The notes: a model not told the origin generated them from the sequence alone. Counted from the first letter of the stretch, positions 9,887-22,142 are shown. The stretch: DNA of 64,000 nucleotides from Hydractinia symbiolongicarpus (GCF_029227915.1 NC_079875.1:27228001-27292000); one strand, 5' to 3'. Made by a program: numbers and translations.

Positions 9887-11850
9887 TTAATTGATTTTAA
9901 ATCGTTGTAAGAAGATGTTGTAAGATTTCTTAAAAGTTTCAAGAGAATTTCCCTTTTTTATTGTACTTGGAATGCCACGATTCCAATTGATTACTCCTTT
10001 ATATGTTATAAAGCTTTTGACTACCTCTGTGTTTCTATGGGGATTGATAATTTTTTCCTTATCTCTTTCGTTAATTAGGACACCATGTTTGAAAAACATT
10101 TTTTTTGTGACATCAGCTATGCAACTGTTAGAGATTCTCCAGATCAATTTCCCTGATGCTTTTCTTGTATAAAGGAGCTGTTATAGTAGTTTTATTGCAG
10201 AAGTTCATTATTCTGACTGCTTATCTTGTGTTTTGCTTAAATCCTGAAGGTTACCTTGTGCAGTAGTGCTCCATACTAGGATACCATAATTTAAAAATGA
10301 ATGGAAATGAGCATAGTATAAGCTTTTAAGTAACTGGTGTTGAACAAAGTGTCTGAGTTTTGCAAGCAGAGAGTTGCCTCTATTCAACTTCTGATTTATT
10401 ATGCATATCTGTTGGGTTAATATAATTTTGTTGTCTATTAAGATACCAAGATGTTTAACGCAGTCACTTTCTTTCATTTGCATATCGTTTGTTTTCAGGT
10501 TAGAGTCCAGGTTCTTCTTTGCATTCCTTGGTCTAAATATTATGACATTAGATTTTCCTACATTTAGGCTAAGTTTATTAGCTGTAAGTCAATCTGATAG
10601 CTTGTTCAATTCTATATTCCAAATTCGTTCTAATTCTATTCTTTTCTTATTTGAGTAAAAAATACCATCATCTGTCATCTGCCAGCAAGAACATAGTGAC
10701 GATGTCAGAGACTTTCACAATGTCATTTAGATAAATTAAGAAGAGCACTGGCCCTAGCACACTGCCTTGTGGTACTCCAATTTATATTGTAATTAATTCA
10801 GAGGTGTTATTTTGGATTGAAACGCGGAGGTGTCTAATTTTTTACGCTCTACGAACTTATATGTGTTTGTGATATATATACCAACACCTCCTTTTATTGA
10901 ATGTCCGGTTTGTCCAATATAATCATGGTAGCCTTCAATTACGCCTGGTCTAAAATTGTGTACTTTCAGAAAGTGCAATAATATCAAAAGAGAAGTCTAG
11001 GTCAGTTAGAAGATTGATAGATTCAATGTTTGTGTGAAATAAGAAGTTTTTTTTGAATTTTCAGTTTTATTATGATTTAATTTGTAGAAATCATGTGTGG
11101 AGAAATAGTCAAAATTATCATTATGATTTAGTGAATTTTGTATAGGATTATCAAAATCTGGGCCGTACTTTTAATTTTCATATACGGCACCACCATACTT
11201 AAATACATTATTTCTATTTAATGGGATATCCCTAGTTTGGCATAAGCATTTATACTCTGAATTAAAAGTTGTATTTTTAAGTAAATCATCAGTTAGTACA
11301 TTTTGAAATAGAAAAGTATCGCTATAACAAGATGGGCATCGCCAGTTAGAAAAAGAGTTTTTCAGTAAAATATTTAGGTCATTTTATCGAATACCCGAAC
11401 ATTTACGATGAATATAACAATTGCACCGATTGCATGTTAGAGCCTTTTGGGTTTTATTAAGAGCTATTTTTCTGCTACAGAGCATGAATTTGAAATTTTA
11501 TTCAATTTCAATGATCGTTTCTCTATGTGTTCTGAAAAGGAGGTGATGGTAGTTTTTAGGAAGTCTTGATCAGAAAAATTTGAAAAAAGGAGAATATTAC
11601 AATTCGTACAAAACCATAAATCAGAATTTTTGCCAGATTGGAGTTCTTTGTAGGTATGGAGTGTTATGTTTGTGCATTTTAAATAGAACCAAATGTCACA
11701 GTTTTCGCCATAGCAACACAACGCATTTTGGTAATCAAATACTGGATTATCACACTTTCCACATTTATAGTGCTTACAAAATTCGCAGGTAAATTGATTT
11801 ATAACATCAGCAGTCAGTTTTAAAAGATTTAAGAAAAATATTAGAGCAAC
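9887..11850 (-). mobile_element. PHD-EN-RT LINE (Jockey/CR1-like), decayed copy 1
   Basis: Non-LTR retrotransposon in antisense orientation. From its 5' side: a PHD-type zinc finger (CGKCDNPVFDYQNALCC, CDIWFYLKC, LWFCTNC; 11,800-11,590); an AP-endonuclease remnant (GGVGIYI, about 10,890); and RT with [13 protein letters not shown] (near 10,780-10,745) and an ADD catalytic pair (near 10,690). The post-RT region has VKHLGILIDNKI and SLLAKLRHFV (10,470-10,320), and the C-terminal WNRGIPSTIKKGNSLETFK (10,000-9,930). Many frame breaks show it is dead. The N-terminal part runs into the diverged edge of the USP array at about 11,860. Confidence 0.75.
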
Positions 11851-11865
11851 GCAAATGAAATTGGT

Positions 11866-12331
11866 TACTACAACACAACCATAGCCTTCGACCAAATGGT
11901 ACACAGGTGGATACATTGCAACGATAGAGCAGTAATTTTCTGTGATGACGGCCTTATTAACAGTCACGAGTCATATGTTTTCTTTTTAGAAGAGCTGAGA
12001 TAAGAATATTTTAACCGGAATGAGTCAGCAAGGGGGCTTGACTACACTCAGTCTTGTCTTTGGAGAGTGAATACTCCACTTATTACCCCAGTCAAAAATA
12101 AAACAAAATCAAATAAAAATTAAGTTAGCAAGGGGGTTTGATCATACTAGGTCTTGTCTTTGGAGAGTGACGACTCCACTTATTACCCCAGCTAAAAAAA
12201 AAGCATTAGCAGAGGGTTTGATCACACATGATCTTGTCTTCGGAGAGTAACGACTCCACTTATTACCTGAGTTAAAAACAAAGAATAGCACAGTTGAACA
12301 GAAAATGGTCAAAGTTTACTTTAGGAAGATA
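11866..12331 (+). repeat. diverged partial array unit (USP C-terminus and 3' UTR)
   Basis: Matches the end of the 2,437-bp unit (compare 14,303-14,768) but with scattered substitutions and small indels. Examples are CTTCGGAGAG for CTTTGGAGAG, and a base change at 12,331, after which the sequences become indistinguishable. It holds the last ~35 codons of the USP domain and three 3' UTR modules. Confidence 0.85.
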
Positions 12332-12333
12332 GC

Positions 12334-12394
12334 GATGTCTAGTTTCTGCTGATGACCGTCCGCGGACCTCTTCGAGGTGACCCGGCTAGACATC
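12334..12394. other. 61-nt structured hairpin, copy 1
   Basis: A perfect 9-bp outer stem (GATGTCTAG with CTAGACATC) encloses two internal hairpins: CCG-TCCG-CGG and ACCTC-TTC-GAGGT. The plus strand carries CTGATGA before them. The layout suggests a folded RNA, perhaps at a LINE 5' or 3' end. It is not a canonical hammerhead, because no GAAA follows the second stem. Function unknown. Confidence 0.6.
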
Positions 12395-12812
12395 CAGGGT
12401 ACTTAGGTTCAGAAATATGGTCGAAACCTACCTGCCCTTTGTTAAAGTTCTGTTCATCTTTTCAAATGTGTTTTGTCCTTTTTATTTTTTTAGATTTTTT
12501 TTTAATTAATTCCTTGTAAAAAGGGAGAATTGTGCTTTTAGAGGCATTTTCTCTAGAGGAGTACAACCTCTAGCTTATTTCCAAAGACCTAACATGTTCA
12601 GTTCATCATTGCGGTGGCTTGCCACCTCTTTGTAAATTATTTTCATATGCAGTTTAAGTAAGATGAGTTCTTAGGGACTATTTTCCGACATTTAGGACAT
12701 TTCAAATTTAGAACTTGTTTGTCAGCCATTAGACTAGTTTAGAACATATATATACCAATTCATGTAAAAATAAAATAAAAAACAGACTATAAAACAAACA
12801 TAATAGCGAGAC

Positions 12813-13235
12813 TTACTCAATCTTTTCAATGTCAGATTTTGATCGGATCATAATAAATTTACCCTTTTCATCTTTTTTGGCGCGCATTTGACCATTTACG
12901 ACGTAGCCTGGATATATGTACTTAAAGTCTGCATTGTTTTTTGTCAAGTAATCTTGCAATTGGATGTAGGGAGTGTAGGTTTGAACTTTTCTGGTGTCTG
13001 CAACTTCCTGATTATCATTTCTAAATCGTAATGGCTCACTGTTGTCTCCGTTTAATTTCAGGAGATTTCTTGTTTGTCCAAAAAATCTCATGCGGTCGAC
13101 TTTGTTTTTAAACCGAACAATAATAGGCGAGTACTTCAAAAACCCGACGCGGTGGCAAACATCAATTTGTGATTTGTCGAAGAGGCTAAAATTCGCGGCT
13201 TTGGCGAGTTTAACAACAACGTCTTGTGGGTGCAA
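12813..13235 (-). pseudogene. LINE ORF1 C-terminal fragment, unit 1
   Basis: A 140-codon open frame, inverted relative to the USP. It contains DVVVKLAKAANF, IDVCHRVGF, SPIIVRFKNKVDRMRFF and, near the end, YVVNGQMRAKKDEKGK. This is the RRM-to-C-terminal-domain pattern of LINE ORF1 RNA-binding proteins (Transposase_22-like). The matching N-terminal half (coiled coil ending VKISGIPYQVGED) is at 22,391-22,813. The fragment begins exactly at the head-to-head junction with the RLE tail, so its first ATG is not a natural start. Downstream on the same strand, near 12,740, MADKQVLNLKCPKCRK may be the start of another frame. Confidence 0.65.
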
Positions 13236-14439
13236 GGGGTTTCTGTTCAGAATCAGTAAGGACCTGTTTTCGTCGCCTTGGCTTCCCTAACAAGCCTTTA
13301 CGTTCCCTATTAAAATCCCTAACTTTAACATTCATGAGTGCTTCTTTTTACATCTGGATGTCTCGAAATTCTACCACTTGGGTTGAGCCTGAAAAGGCCC
13401 CAATCATGCCTGAAGTTTCTTCTGTTACAAATATGGAATGTAAGAATTCAAAAACCCCTGAGAAATCTTCCACAAGTCACACAAAATCTTGCAAAATCAA
13501 AAAACCCGAAAAACTTGCTACAAGGTCTTCCAAAACAACAGTCGCATTGCCAATCTTACCCTGATTTTAGGAATAGCGGTCTAAAAAACTTGGGAAACAC
13601 ATGTTATGCAAACTCAATCTTACAATGTTTTTATAACCTTCCAAAAGTTAAAGAAGCCATTTCTGTCAGCAAAACAACATCAAAGTTAGGCGAAGCATTT
13701 GTAGGTGTTCTTCAACGTTTGGCTGTTTCTAGAAGTCTAGTTGATCCCTCCCATTTTTTGCGTACTATGAAACATCATATCTCAGCTGCAAAGGGAAGTG
13801 CATTTAAAGTCTTTTCTCAGCACGACGTCCTCGAGGTTGTTGAATATCTCCTACCTGGTCTGTCATTAGACTTTCCATTTCTTGGAAGTCTTTTTAGTAT
13901 TGGCATCAAGACATCGACTACTTGCAATTCATGTCATATTACCAGCTCCTCAGAAGTTATAGCACCATGCATCCAACTTTCTCTGCACCCTGCGTTACAA
14001 TCTTCCTTAGATAATTTCTTCGAAAGCGAGGAGTTGTCAGACACCAATGCCTACTTCTGCCATGTTTGCAACGCTCATCAAACTGCTCTAGTTGAAAAAG
14101 AGGTAGTGTCGTGCGGTTCCCATCTCATTTTACAACTAAAACATTTTGCCAGTGCCAACGACCTTTTGTCAAAAATTGCCTCTCGTATTAATGCTTACCC
14201 TGGTATCCATACCTTTTACCGTAGATGGAGAAGTGAAATTTCGTAAAAATTTTCAATTAAGGGCTATTATCAACCATTGCGGCAACTTAAATAATGGGCA
14301 CTACACAACCATAGCCTTCGATCAAATGGTTCACAGGTGGATACATTGCAACGATAGAGCAGTAATTTTCTGTGATGACCGCCTTATTAACAGTCACGAG
14401 TCATATGTTTTCTTTTTAGAAGAACTGAGGTATTATTAA
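13226..14439 (+). pseudogene. RLE tail plus USP deubiquitinase domain, unit 1
   Basis: Frame 1 (13,226-13,564) is the end of the RLE region (GARGFCSESVRTCFRRLGF) plus a Ser/Lys/Pro-rich linker. A second frame then carries a textbook USP Cys box, GLKNLGNTCYANSILQ (catalytic Cys near 13,600). It continues with a QHDVLEVVEYLL box, two zinc-ribbon Cys pairs (CNSCH, CHVC) and HLILQLKHF. A further frame change near 14,205-14,235 leads to INHCGNLNNGHYTT (catalytic His) and HCNDRAV (third-residue region), ending at 14,439. USPs are cysteine proteases that remove ubiquitin. Two shared frame breaks mean no unit can express the whole domain as a single protein, so I call it a pseudogene despite the intact catalytic motifs. 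Confidence 0.8.
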
Positions 14440-14488
14440 GATATTTTAACCAGAATGAGTCAGCAAAGGGGGCTTGACTACACTCAGT

Positions 14489-14708
14489 CTTGTCTTTGGA
14501 GAGTGAATACTCCACTTATTACCCCAGTCAAAAATAAAACAAAATCAAATAAAAATTAAGTTAGGAAGGGGGTTTGATCATACTAGGTCTTGTCTTTGGA
14601 GAGTGACGACTCCACTTATTACCCCAGCTAAAAAAAAAGCATTAGCAGGAGGGTTTGATCACACATGATCTTGTCTTTGGAGAGTAACGACTCCACTCAT
14701 TACCTGAG
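14489..14708 (+). repeat. three 3' UTR modules, unit 1
   Basis: Three related ~39-bp modules at 14,489-14,527, 14,589-14,627 and 14,670-14,708. Each follows the scheme CTTGTCTTTGGAGAGT...ACTCCACT-ATTACC and can form a short GGAG/CTCC hairpin. The same module occurs once at 41,258-41,296 at the 3' end of LINE copy C, so it is the family's 3' end and likely the part the reverse transcriptase recognises. Confidence 0.7.
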
Positions 14709-14770
14709 TTAAAAACAAAGAATAGCACAGTTGAACAGAAAATGGTCAAAGTTTACTTTAGGAAGATCGC

Positions 14771-14831
14771 GATGTCTAGTTTCTGCTGATGACCGTCCGC
14801 GGACCTCTTCGAGGTGACCCGGCTAGACATC
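14771..14831. other. 61-nt structured hairpin, copy 2
   Basis: Identical to the hairpin at 12,334-12,394: 9-bp outer stem with two inner hairpins. Confidence 0.6.
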
Positions 14832-15249
14832 CAGGGTACTTAGGTTCAGAAATATGGTCGAAACCTACCTGCCCTTTGTTAAAGTTCTGTTCATCTTTTC
14901 AAATGTGTTTTGTCCTTTTTATTTTTTTAGATTTTTTTTTAATTAATTCCTTGTAAAAAGGGAGAATTGTGCTTTTAGAGGCATTTTCTCTAGAGGAGTA
15001 CAACCTCTAGCTTATTTCCAAAGACCTAACATGTTCAGTTCATCATTGCGGTGGCTTGCCACCTCTTTGTAAATTATTTTCATATGCAGTTTAAGTAAGA
15101 TGAGTTCTTAGGGACTATTTTCCGACATTTAGGACATTTCAAATTTAGAACTTGTTTGTCAGCCATTAGACTAGTTTAGAACATATATATACCAATTCAT
15201 GTAAAAATAAAATAAAAAACAGACTATAAAACAAACATAATAGCGAGAC

Positions 15250-15672
15250 TTACTCAATCTTTTCAATGTCAGATTTTGATCGGATCATAATAAATTTACC
15301 CTTTTCATCTTTTTTGGCGCGCATTTGACCATTTACGACGTAGCCTGGATATATGTACTTAAAGTCTGCATTGTTTTTTGTCAAGTAATCTTGCAATTGG
15401 ATGTAGGGAGTGTAGGTTTGAACTTTTCTGGTGTCTGCAACTTCCTGATTATCATTTCTAAATCGTAATGGCTCACTGTTGTCTCCGTTTAATTTCAGGA
15501 GATTTCTTGTTTGTCCAAAAAATCTCATGCGGTCGACTTTGTTTTTAAACCGAACAATAATAGGCGAGTACTTCAAAAACCCGACGCGGTGGCAAACATC
15601 AATTTGTGATTTGTCGAAGAGGCTAAAATTCGCGGCTTTGGCGAGTTTAACAACAACGTCTTGTGGGTGCAA
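15250..15672 (-). pseudogene. LINE ORF1 C-terminal fragment, unit 2
   Basis: Same 140-codon frame as at 12,813-13,235, with an identical translation. Confidence 0.65.
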
Positions 15673-16876
15673 GGGGTTTCTGTTCAGAATCAGTAAGGAC
15701 CTGTTTTCGTCGCCTTGGCTTCCCTAACAAGCCTTTACGTTCCCTATTAAAATCCCTAACTTTAACATTCATGAGTGCTTCTTTTTACATCTGGATGTCT
15801 CGAAATTCTACCACTTGGGTTGAGCCTGAAAAGGCCCCAATCATGCCTGAAGTTTCTTCTGTTACAAATATGGAATGTAAGAATTCAAAAACCCCTGAGA
15901 AATCTTCCACAAGTCACACAAAATCTTGCAAAATCAAAAAACCCGAAAAACTTGCTACAAGGTCTTCCAAAACAACAGTCGCATTGCCAATCTTACCCTG
16001 ATTTTAGGAATAGCGGTCTAAAAAACTTGGGAAACACATGTTATGCAAACTCAATCTTACAATGTTTTTATAACCTTCCAAAAGTTAAAGAAGCCATTTC
16101 TGTCAGCAAAACAACATCAAAGTTAGGCGAAGCATTTGTAGGTGTTCTTCAACGTTTGGCTGTTTCTAGAAGTCTAGTTGATCCCTCCCATTTTTTGCGT
16201 ACTATGAAACATCATATCTCAGCTGCAAAGGGAAGTGCATTTAAAGTCTTTTCTCAGCACGACGTCCTCGAGGTTGTTGAATATCTCCTACCTGGTCTGT
16301 CATTAGACTTTCCATTTCTTGGAAGTCTTTTTAGTATTGGCATCAAGACATCGACTACTTGCAATTCATGTCATATTACCAGCTCCTCAGAAGTTATAGC
16401 ACCATGCATCCAACTTTCTCTGCACCCTGCGTTACAATCTTCCTTAGATAATTTCTTCGAAAGCGAGGAGTTGTCAGACACCAATGCCTACTTCTGCCAT
16501 GTTTGCAACGCTCATCAAACTGCTCTAGTTGAAAAAGAGGTAGTGTCGTGCGGTTCCCATCTCATTTTACAACTAAAACATTTTGCCAGTGCCAACGACC
16601 TTTTGTCAAAAATTGCCTCTCGTATTAATGCTTACCCTGGTATCCATACCTTTTACCGTAGATGGAGAAGTGAAATTTCGTAAAAATTTTCAATTAAGGG
16701 CTATTATCAACCATTGCGGCAACTTAAATAATGGGCACTACACAACCATAGCCTTCGATCAAATGGTTCACAGGTGGATACATTGCAACGATAGAGCAGT
16801 AATTTTCTGTGATGACCGCCTTATTAACAGTCACGAGTCATATGTTTTCTTTTTAGAAGAACTGAGGTATTATTAA
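15663..16876 (+). pseudogene. RLE tail plus USP domain, unit 2
   Basis: Identical in translation to unit 1 (13,226-14,439), including both frame breaks. Cys box, zinc pairs and His box are at the same relative positions. Confidence 0.8.
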
Positions 16877-17207
16877 GATATTTTAACCAGAATGAGTCAG
16901 CAAAGGGGGCTTGACTACACTCAGTCTTGTCTTTGGAGAGTGAATACTCCACTTATTACCCCAGTCAAAAATAAAACAAAATCAAATAAAAATTAAGTTA
17001 GGAAGGGGGTTTGATCATACTAGGTCTTGTCTTTGGAGAGTGACGACTCCACTTATTACCCCAGCTAAAAAAAAAGCATTAGCAGGAGGGTTTGATCACA
17101 CATGATCTTGTCTTTGGAGAGTAACGACTCCACTCATTACCTGAGTTAAAAACAAAGAATAGCACAGTTGAACAGAAAATGGTCAAAGTTTACTTTAGGA
17201 AGATCGC

Positions 17208-17268
17208 GATGTCTAGTTTCTGCTGATGACCGTCCGCGGACCTCTTCGAGGTGACCCGGCTAGACATC
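17208..17268. other. 61-nt structured hairpin, copy 3
   Basis: Identical to the hairpin at 12,334-12,394. Confidence 0.6.
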
Positions 17269-17686
17269 CAGGGTACTTAGGTTCAGAAATATGGTCGAAA
17301 CCTACCTGCCCTTTGTTAAAGTTCTGTTCATCTTTTCAAATGTGTTTTGTCCTTTTTATTTTTTTAGATTTTTTTTTAATTAATTCCTTGTAAAAAGGGA
17401 GAATTGTGCTTTTAGAGGCATTTTCTCTAGAGGAGTACAACCTCTAGCTTATTTCCAAAGACCTAACATGTTCAGTTCATCATTGCGGTGGCTTGCCACC
17501 TCTTTGTAAATTATTTTCATATGCAGTTTAAGTAAGATGAGTTCTTAGGGACTATTTTCCGACATTTAGGACATTTCAAATTTAGAACTTGTTTGTCAGC
17601 CATTAGACTAGTTTAGAACATATATATACCAATTCATGTAAAAATAAAATAAAAAACAGACTATAAAACAAACATAATAGCGAGAC

Positions 17687-18109
17687 TTACTCAATCTTTT
17701 CAATGTCAGATTTTGATCGGATCATAATAAATTTACCCTTTTCATCTTTTTTGGCGCGCATTTGACCATTTACGACGTAGCCTGGATATATGTACTTAAA
17801 GTCTGCATTGTTTTTTGTCAAGTAATCTTGCAATTGGATGTAGGGAGTGTAGGTTTGAACTTTTCTGGTGTCTGCAACTTCCTGATTATCATTTCTAAAT
17901 CGTAATGGCTCACTGTTGTCTCCGTTTAATTTCAGGAGATTTCTTGTTTGTCCAAAAAATCTCATGCGGTCGACTTTGTTTTTAAACCGAACAATAATAG
18001 GCGAGTACTTCAAAAACCCGACGCGGTGGCAAACATCAATTTGTGATTTGTCGAAGAGGCTAAAATTCGCGGCTTTGGCGAGTTTAACAACAACGTCTTG
18101 TGGGTGCAA
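17687..18109 (-). pseudogene. LINE ORF1 C-terminal fragment, unit 3
   Basis: Same 140-codon frame as at 12,813-13,235, with an identical translation. Confidence 0.65.
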
Positions 18110-19313
18110 GGGGTTTCTGTTCAGAATCAGTAAGGACCTGTTTTCGTCGCCTTGGCTTCCCTAACAAGCCTTTACGTTCCCTATTAAAATCCCTAACTTT
18201 AACATTCATGAGTGCTTCTTTTTACATCTGGATGTCTCGAAATTCTACCACTTGGGTTGAGCCTGAAAAGGCCCCAATCATGCCTGAAGTTTCTTCTGTT
18301 ACAAATATGGAATGTAAGAATTCAAAAACCCCTGAGAAATCTTCCACAAGTCACACAAAATCTTGCAAAATCAAAAAACCCGAAAAACTTGCTACAAGGT
18401 CTTCCAAAACAACAGTCGCATTGCCAATCTTACCCTGATTTTAGGAATAGCGGTCTAAAAAACTTGGGAAACACATGTTATGCAAACTCAATCTTACAAT
18501 GTTTTTATAACCTTCCAAAAGTTAAAGAAGCCATTTCTGTCAGCAAAACAACATCAAAGTTAGGCGAAGCATTTGTAGGTGTTCTTCAACGTTTGGCTGT
18601 TTCTAGAAGTCTAGTTGATCCCTCCCATTTTTTGCGTACTATGAAACATCATATCTCAGCTGCAAAGGGAAGTGCATTTAAAGTCTTTTCTCAGCACGAC
18701 GTCCTCGAGGTTGTTGAATATCTCCTACCTGGTCTGTCATTAGACTTTCCATTTCTTGGAAGTCTTTTTAGTATTGGCATCAAGACATCGACTACTTGCA
18801 ATTCATGTCATATTACCAGCTCCTCAGAAGTTATAGCACCATGCATCCAACTTTCTCTGCACCCTGCGTTACAATCTTCCTTAGATAATTTCTTCGAAAG
18901 CGAGGAGTTGTCAGACACCAATGCCTACTTCTGCCATGTTTGCAACGCTCATCAAACTGCTCTAGTTGAAAAAGAGGTAGTGTCGTGCGGTTCCCATCTC
19001 ATTTTACAACTAAAACATTTTGCCAGTGCCAACGACCTTTTGTCAAAAATTGCCTCTCGTATTAATGCTTACCCTGGTATCCATACCTTTTACCGTAGAT
19101 GGAGAAGTGAAATTTCGTAAAAATTTTCAATTAAGGGCTATTATCAACCATTGCGGCAACTTAAATAATGGGCACTACACAACCATAGCCTTCGATCAAA
19201 TGGTTCACAGGTGGATACATTGCAACGATAGAGCAGTAATTTTCTGTGATGACCGCCTTATTAACAGTCACGAGTCATATGTTTTCTTTTTAGAAGAACT
19301 GAGGTATTATTAA
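18100..19313 (+). pseudogene. RLE tail plus USP domain, unit 3
   Basis: Identical in translation to unit 1, including both frame breaks. Confidence 0.8.
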
Positions 19314-19644
19314 GATATTTTAACCAGAATGAGTCAGCAAAGGGGGCTTGACTACACTCAGTCTTGTCTTTGGAGAGTGAATACTCCACTTATTACCCCA
19401 GTCAAAAATAAAACAAAATCAAATAAAAATTAAGTTAGGAAGGGGGTTTGATCATACTAGGTCTTGTCTTTGGAGAGTGACGACTCCACTTATTACCCCA
19501 GCTAAAAAAAAAGCATTAGCAGGAGGGTTTGATCACACATGATCTTGTCTTTGGAGAGTAACGACTCCACTCATTACCTGAGTTAAAAACAAAGAATAGC
19601 ACAGTTGAACAGAAAATGGTCAAAGTTTACTTTAGGAAGATCGC

Positions 19645-19705
19645 GATGTCTAGTTTCTGCTGATGACCGTCCGCGGACCTCTTCGAGGTGACCCGGCTAG
19701 ACATC
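19645..19705. other. 61-nt structured hairpin, copy 4
   Basis: Identical to the hairpin at 12,334-12,394. Confidence 0.6.
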
Positions 19706-20123
19706 CAGGGTACTTAGGTTCAGAAATATGGTCGAAACCTACCTGCCCTTTGTTAAAGTTCTGTTCATCTTTTCAAATGTGTTTTGTCCTTTTTATTTTT
19801 TTAGATTTTTTTTTAATTAATTCCTTGTAAAAAGGGAGAATTGTGCTTTTAGAGGCATTTTCTCTAGAGGAGTACAACCTCTAGCTTATTTCCAAAGACC
19901 TAACATGTTCAGTTCATCATTGCGGTGGCTTGCCACCTCTTTGTAAATTATTTTCATATGCAGTTTAAGTAAGATGAGTTCTTAGGGACTATTTTCCGAC
20001 ATTTAGGACATTTCAAATTTAGAACTTGTTTGTCAGCCATTAGACTAGTTTAGAACATATATATACCAATTCATGTAAAAATAAAATAAAAAACAGACTA
20101 TAAAACAAACATAATAGCGAGAC

Positions 20124-20546
20124 TTACTCAATCTTTTCAATGTCAGATTTTGATCGGATCATAATAAATTTACCCTTTTCATCTTTTTTGGCGCGCATTT
20201 GACCATTTACGACGTAGCCTGGATATATGTACTTAAAGTCTGCATTGTTTTTTGTCAAGTAATCTTGCAATTGGATGTAGGGAGTGTAGGTTTGAACTTT
20301 TCTGGTGTCTGCAACTTCCTGATTATCATTTCTAAATCGTAATGGCTCACTGTTGTCTCCGTTTAATTTCAGGAGATTTCTTGTTTGTCCAAAAAATCTC
20401 ATGCGGTCGACTTTGTTTTTAAACCGAACAATAATAGGCGAGTACTTCAAAAACCCGACGCGGTGGCAAACATCAATTTGTGATTTGTCGAAGAGGCTAA
20501 AATTCGCGGCTTTGGCGAGTTTAACAACAACGTCTTGTGGGTGCAA
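20124..20546 (-). pseudogene. LINE ORF1 C-terminal fragment, unit 4
   Basis: Same 140-codon frame as at 12,813-13,235, with an identical translation. Confidence 0.65.
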
Positions 20547-21750
20547 GGGGTTTCTGTTCAGAATCAGTAAGGACCTGTTTTCGTCGCCTTGGCTTCCCTA
20601 ACAAGCCTTTACGTTCCCTATTAAAATCCCTAACTTTAACATTCATGAGTGCTTCTTTTTACATCTGGATGTCTCGAAATTCTACCACTTGGGTTGAGCC
20701 TGAAAAGGCCCCAATCATGCCTGAAGTTTCTTCTGTTACAAATATGGAATGTAAGAATTCAAAAACCCCTGAGAAATCTTCCACAAGTCACACAAAATCT
20801 TGCAAAATCAAAAAACCCGAAAAACTTGCTACAAGGTCTTCCAAAACAACAGTCGCATTGCCAATCTTACCCTGATTTTAGGAATAGCGGTCTAAAAAAC
20901 TTGGGAAACACATGTTATGCAAACTCAATCTTACAATGTTTTTATAACCTTCCAAAAGTTAAAGAAGCCATTTCTGTCAGCAAAACAACATCAAAGTTAG
21001 GCGAAGCATTTGTAGGTGTTCTTCAACGTTTGGCTGTTTCTAGAAGTCTAGTTGATCCCTCCCATTTTTTGCGTACTATGAAACATCATATCTCAGCTGC
21101 AAAGGGAAGTGCATTTAAAGTCTTTTCTCAGCACGACGTCCTCGAGGTTGTTGAATATCTCCTACCTGGTCTGTCATTAGACTTTCCATTTCTTGGAAGT
21201 CTTTTTAGTATTGGCATCAAGACATCGACTACTTGCAATTCATGTCATATTACCAGCTCCTCAGAAGTTATAGCACCATGCATCCAACTTTCTCTGCACC
21301 CTGCGTTACAATCTTCCTTAGATAATTTCTTCGAAAGCGAGGAGTTGTCAGACACCAATGCCTACTTCTGCCATGTTTGCAACGCTCATCAAACTGCTCT
21401 AGTTGAAAAAGAGGTAGTGTCGTGCGGTTCCCATCTCATTTTACAACTAAAACATTTTGCCAGTGCCAACGACCTTTTGTCAAAAATTGCCTCTCGTATT
21501 AATGCTTACCCTGGTATCCATACCTTTTACCGTAGATGGAGAAGTGAAATTTCGTAAAAATTTTCAATTAAGGGCTATTATCAACCATTGCGGCAACTTA
21601 AATAATGGGCACTACACAACCATAGCCTTCGATCAAATGGTTCACAGGTGGATACATTGCAACGATAGAGCAGTAATTTTCTGTGATGACCGCCTTATTA
21701 ACAGTCACGAGTCATATGTTTTCTTTTTAGAAGAACTGAGGTATTATTAA
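20537..21750 (+). pseudogene. RLE tail plus USP domain, unit 4
   Basis: Identical in translation to unit 1, including both frame breaks. Confidence 0.8.
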
Positions 21751-22081
21751 GATATTTTAACCAGAATGAGTCAGCAAAGGGGGCTTGACTACACTCAGTC
21801 TTGTCTTTGGAGAGTGAATACTCCACTTATTACCCCAGTCAAAAATAAAACAAAATCAAATAAAAATTAAGTTAGGAAGGGGGTTTGATCATACTAGGTC
21901 TTGTCTTTGGAGAGTGACGACTCCACTTATTACCCCAGCTAAAAAAAAAGCATTAGCAGGAGGGTTTGATCACACATGATCTTGTCTTTGGAGAGTAACG
22001 ACTCCACTCATTACCTGAGTTAAAAACAAAGAATAGCACAGTTGAACAGAAAATGGTCAAAGTTTACTTTAGGAAGATCGC

Positions 22082-22142
22082 GATGTCTAGTTTCTGCTGA
22101 TGACCGTCCGCGGACCTCTTCGAGGTGACCCGGCTAGACATC
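22082..22142. other. 61-nt structured hairpin, copy 5
   Basis: Identical hairpin, in the last stretch before the array diverges at 22,149, where GGGTAGGGTAC replaces GGGTAC. Confidence 0.6.

Noticed and set aside
12334-12394. Hammerhead ribozyme in the array hairpin
   Set aside because: CTGATGA is present, but no GAAA follows the next stem on either strand, so the catalytic core is incomplete.
13338-13560. Start of the 302-codon frame as a natural USP N-terminus
   Set aside because: The first ~75 codons are an out-of-frame reading of the RLE linker; the homologous reading is the overlapping frame from 13,226.
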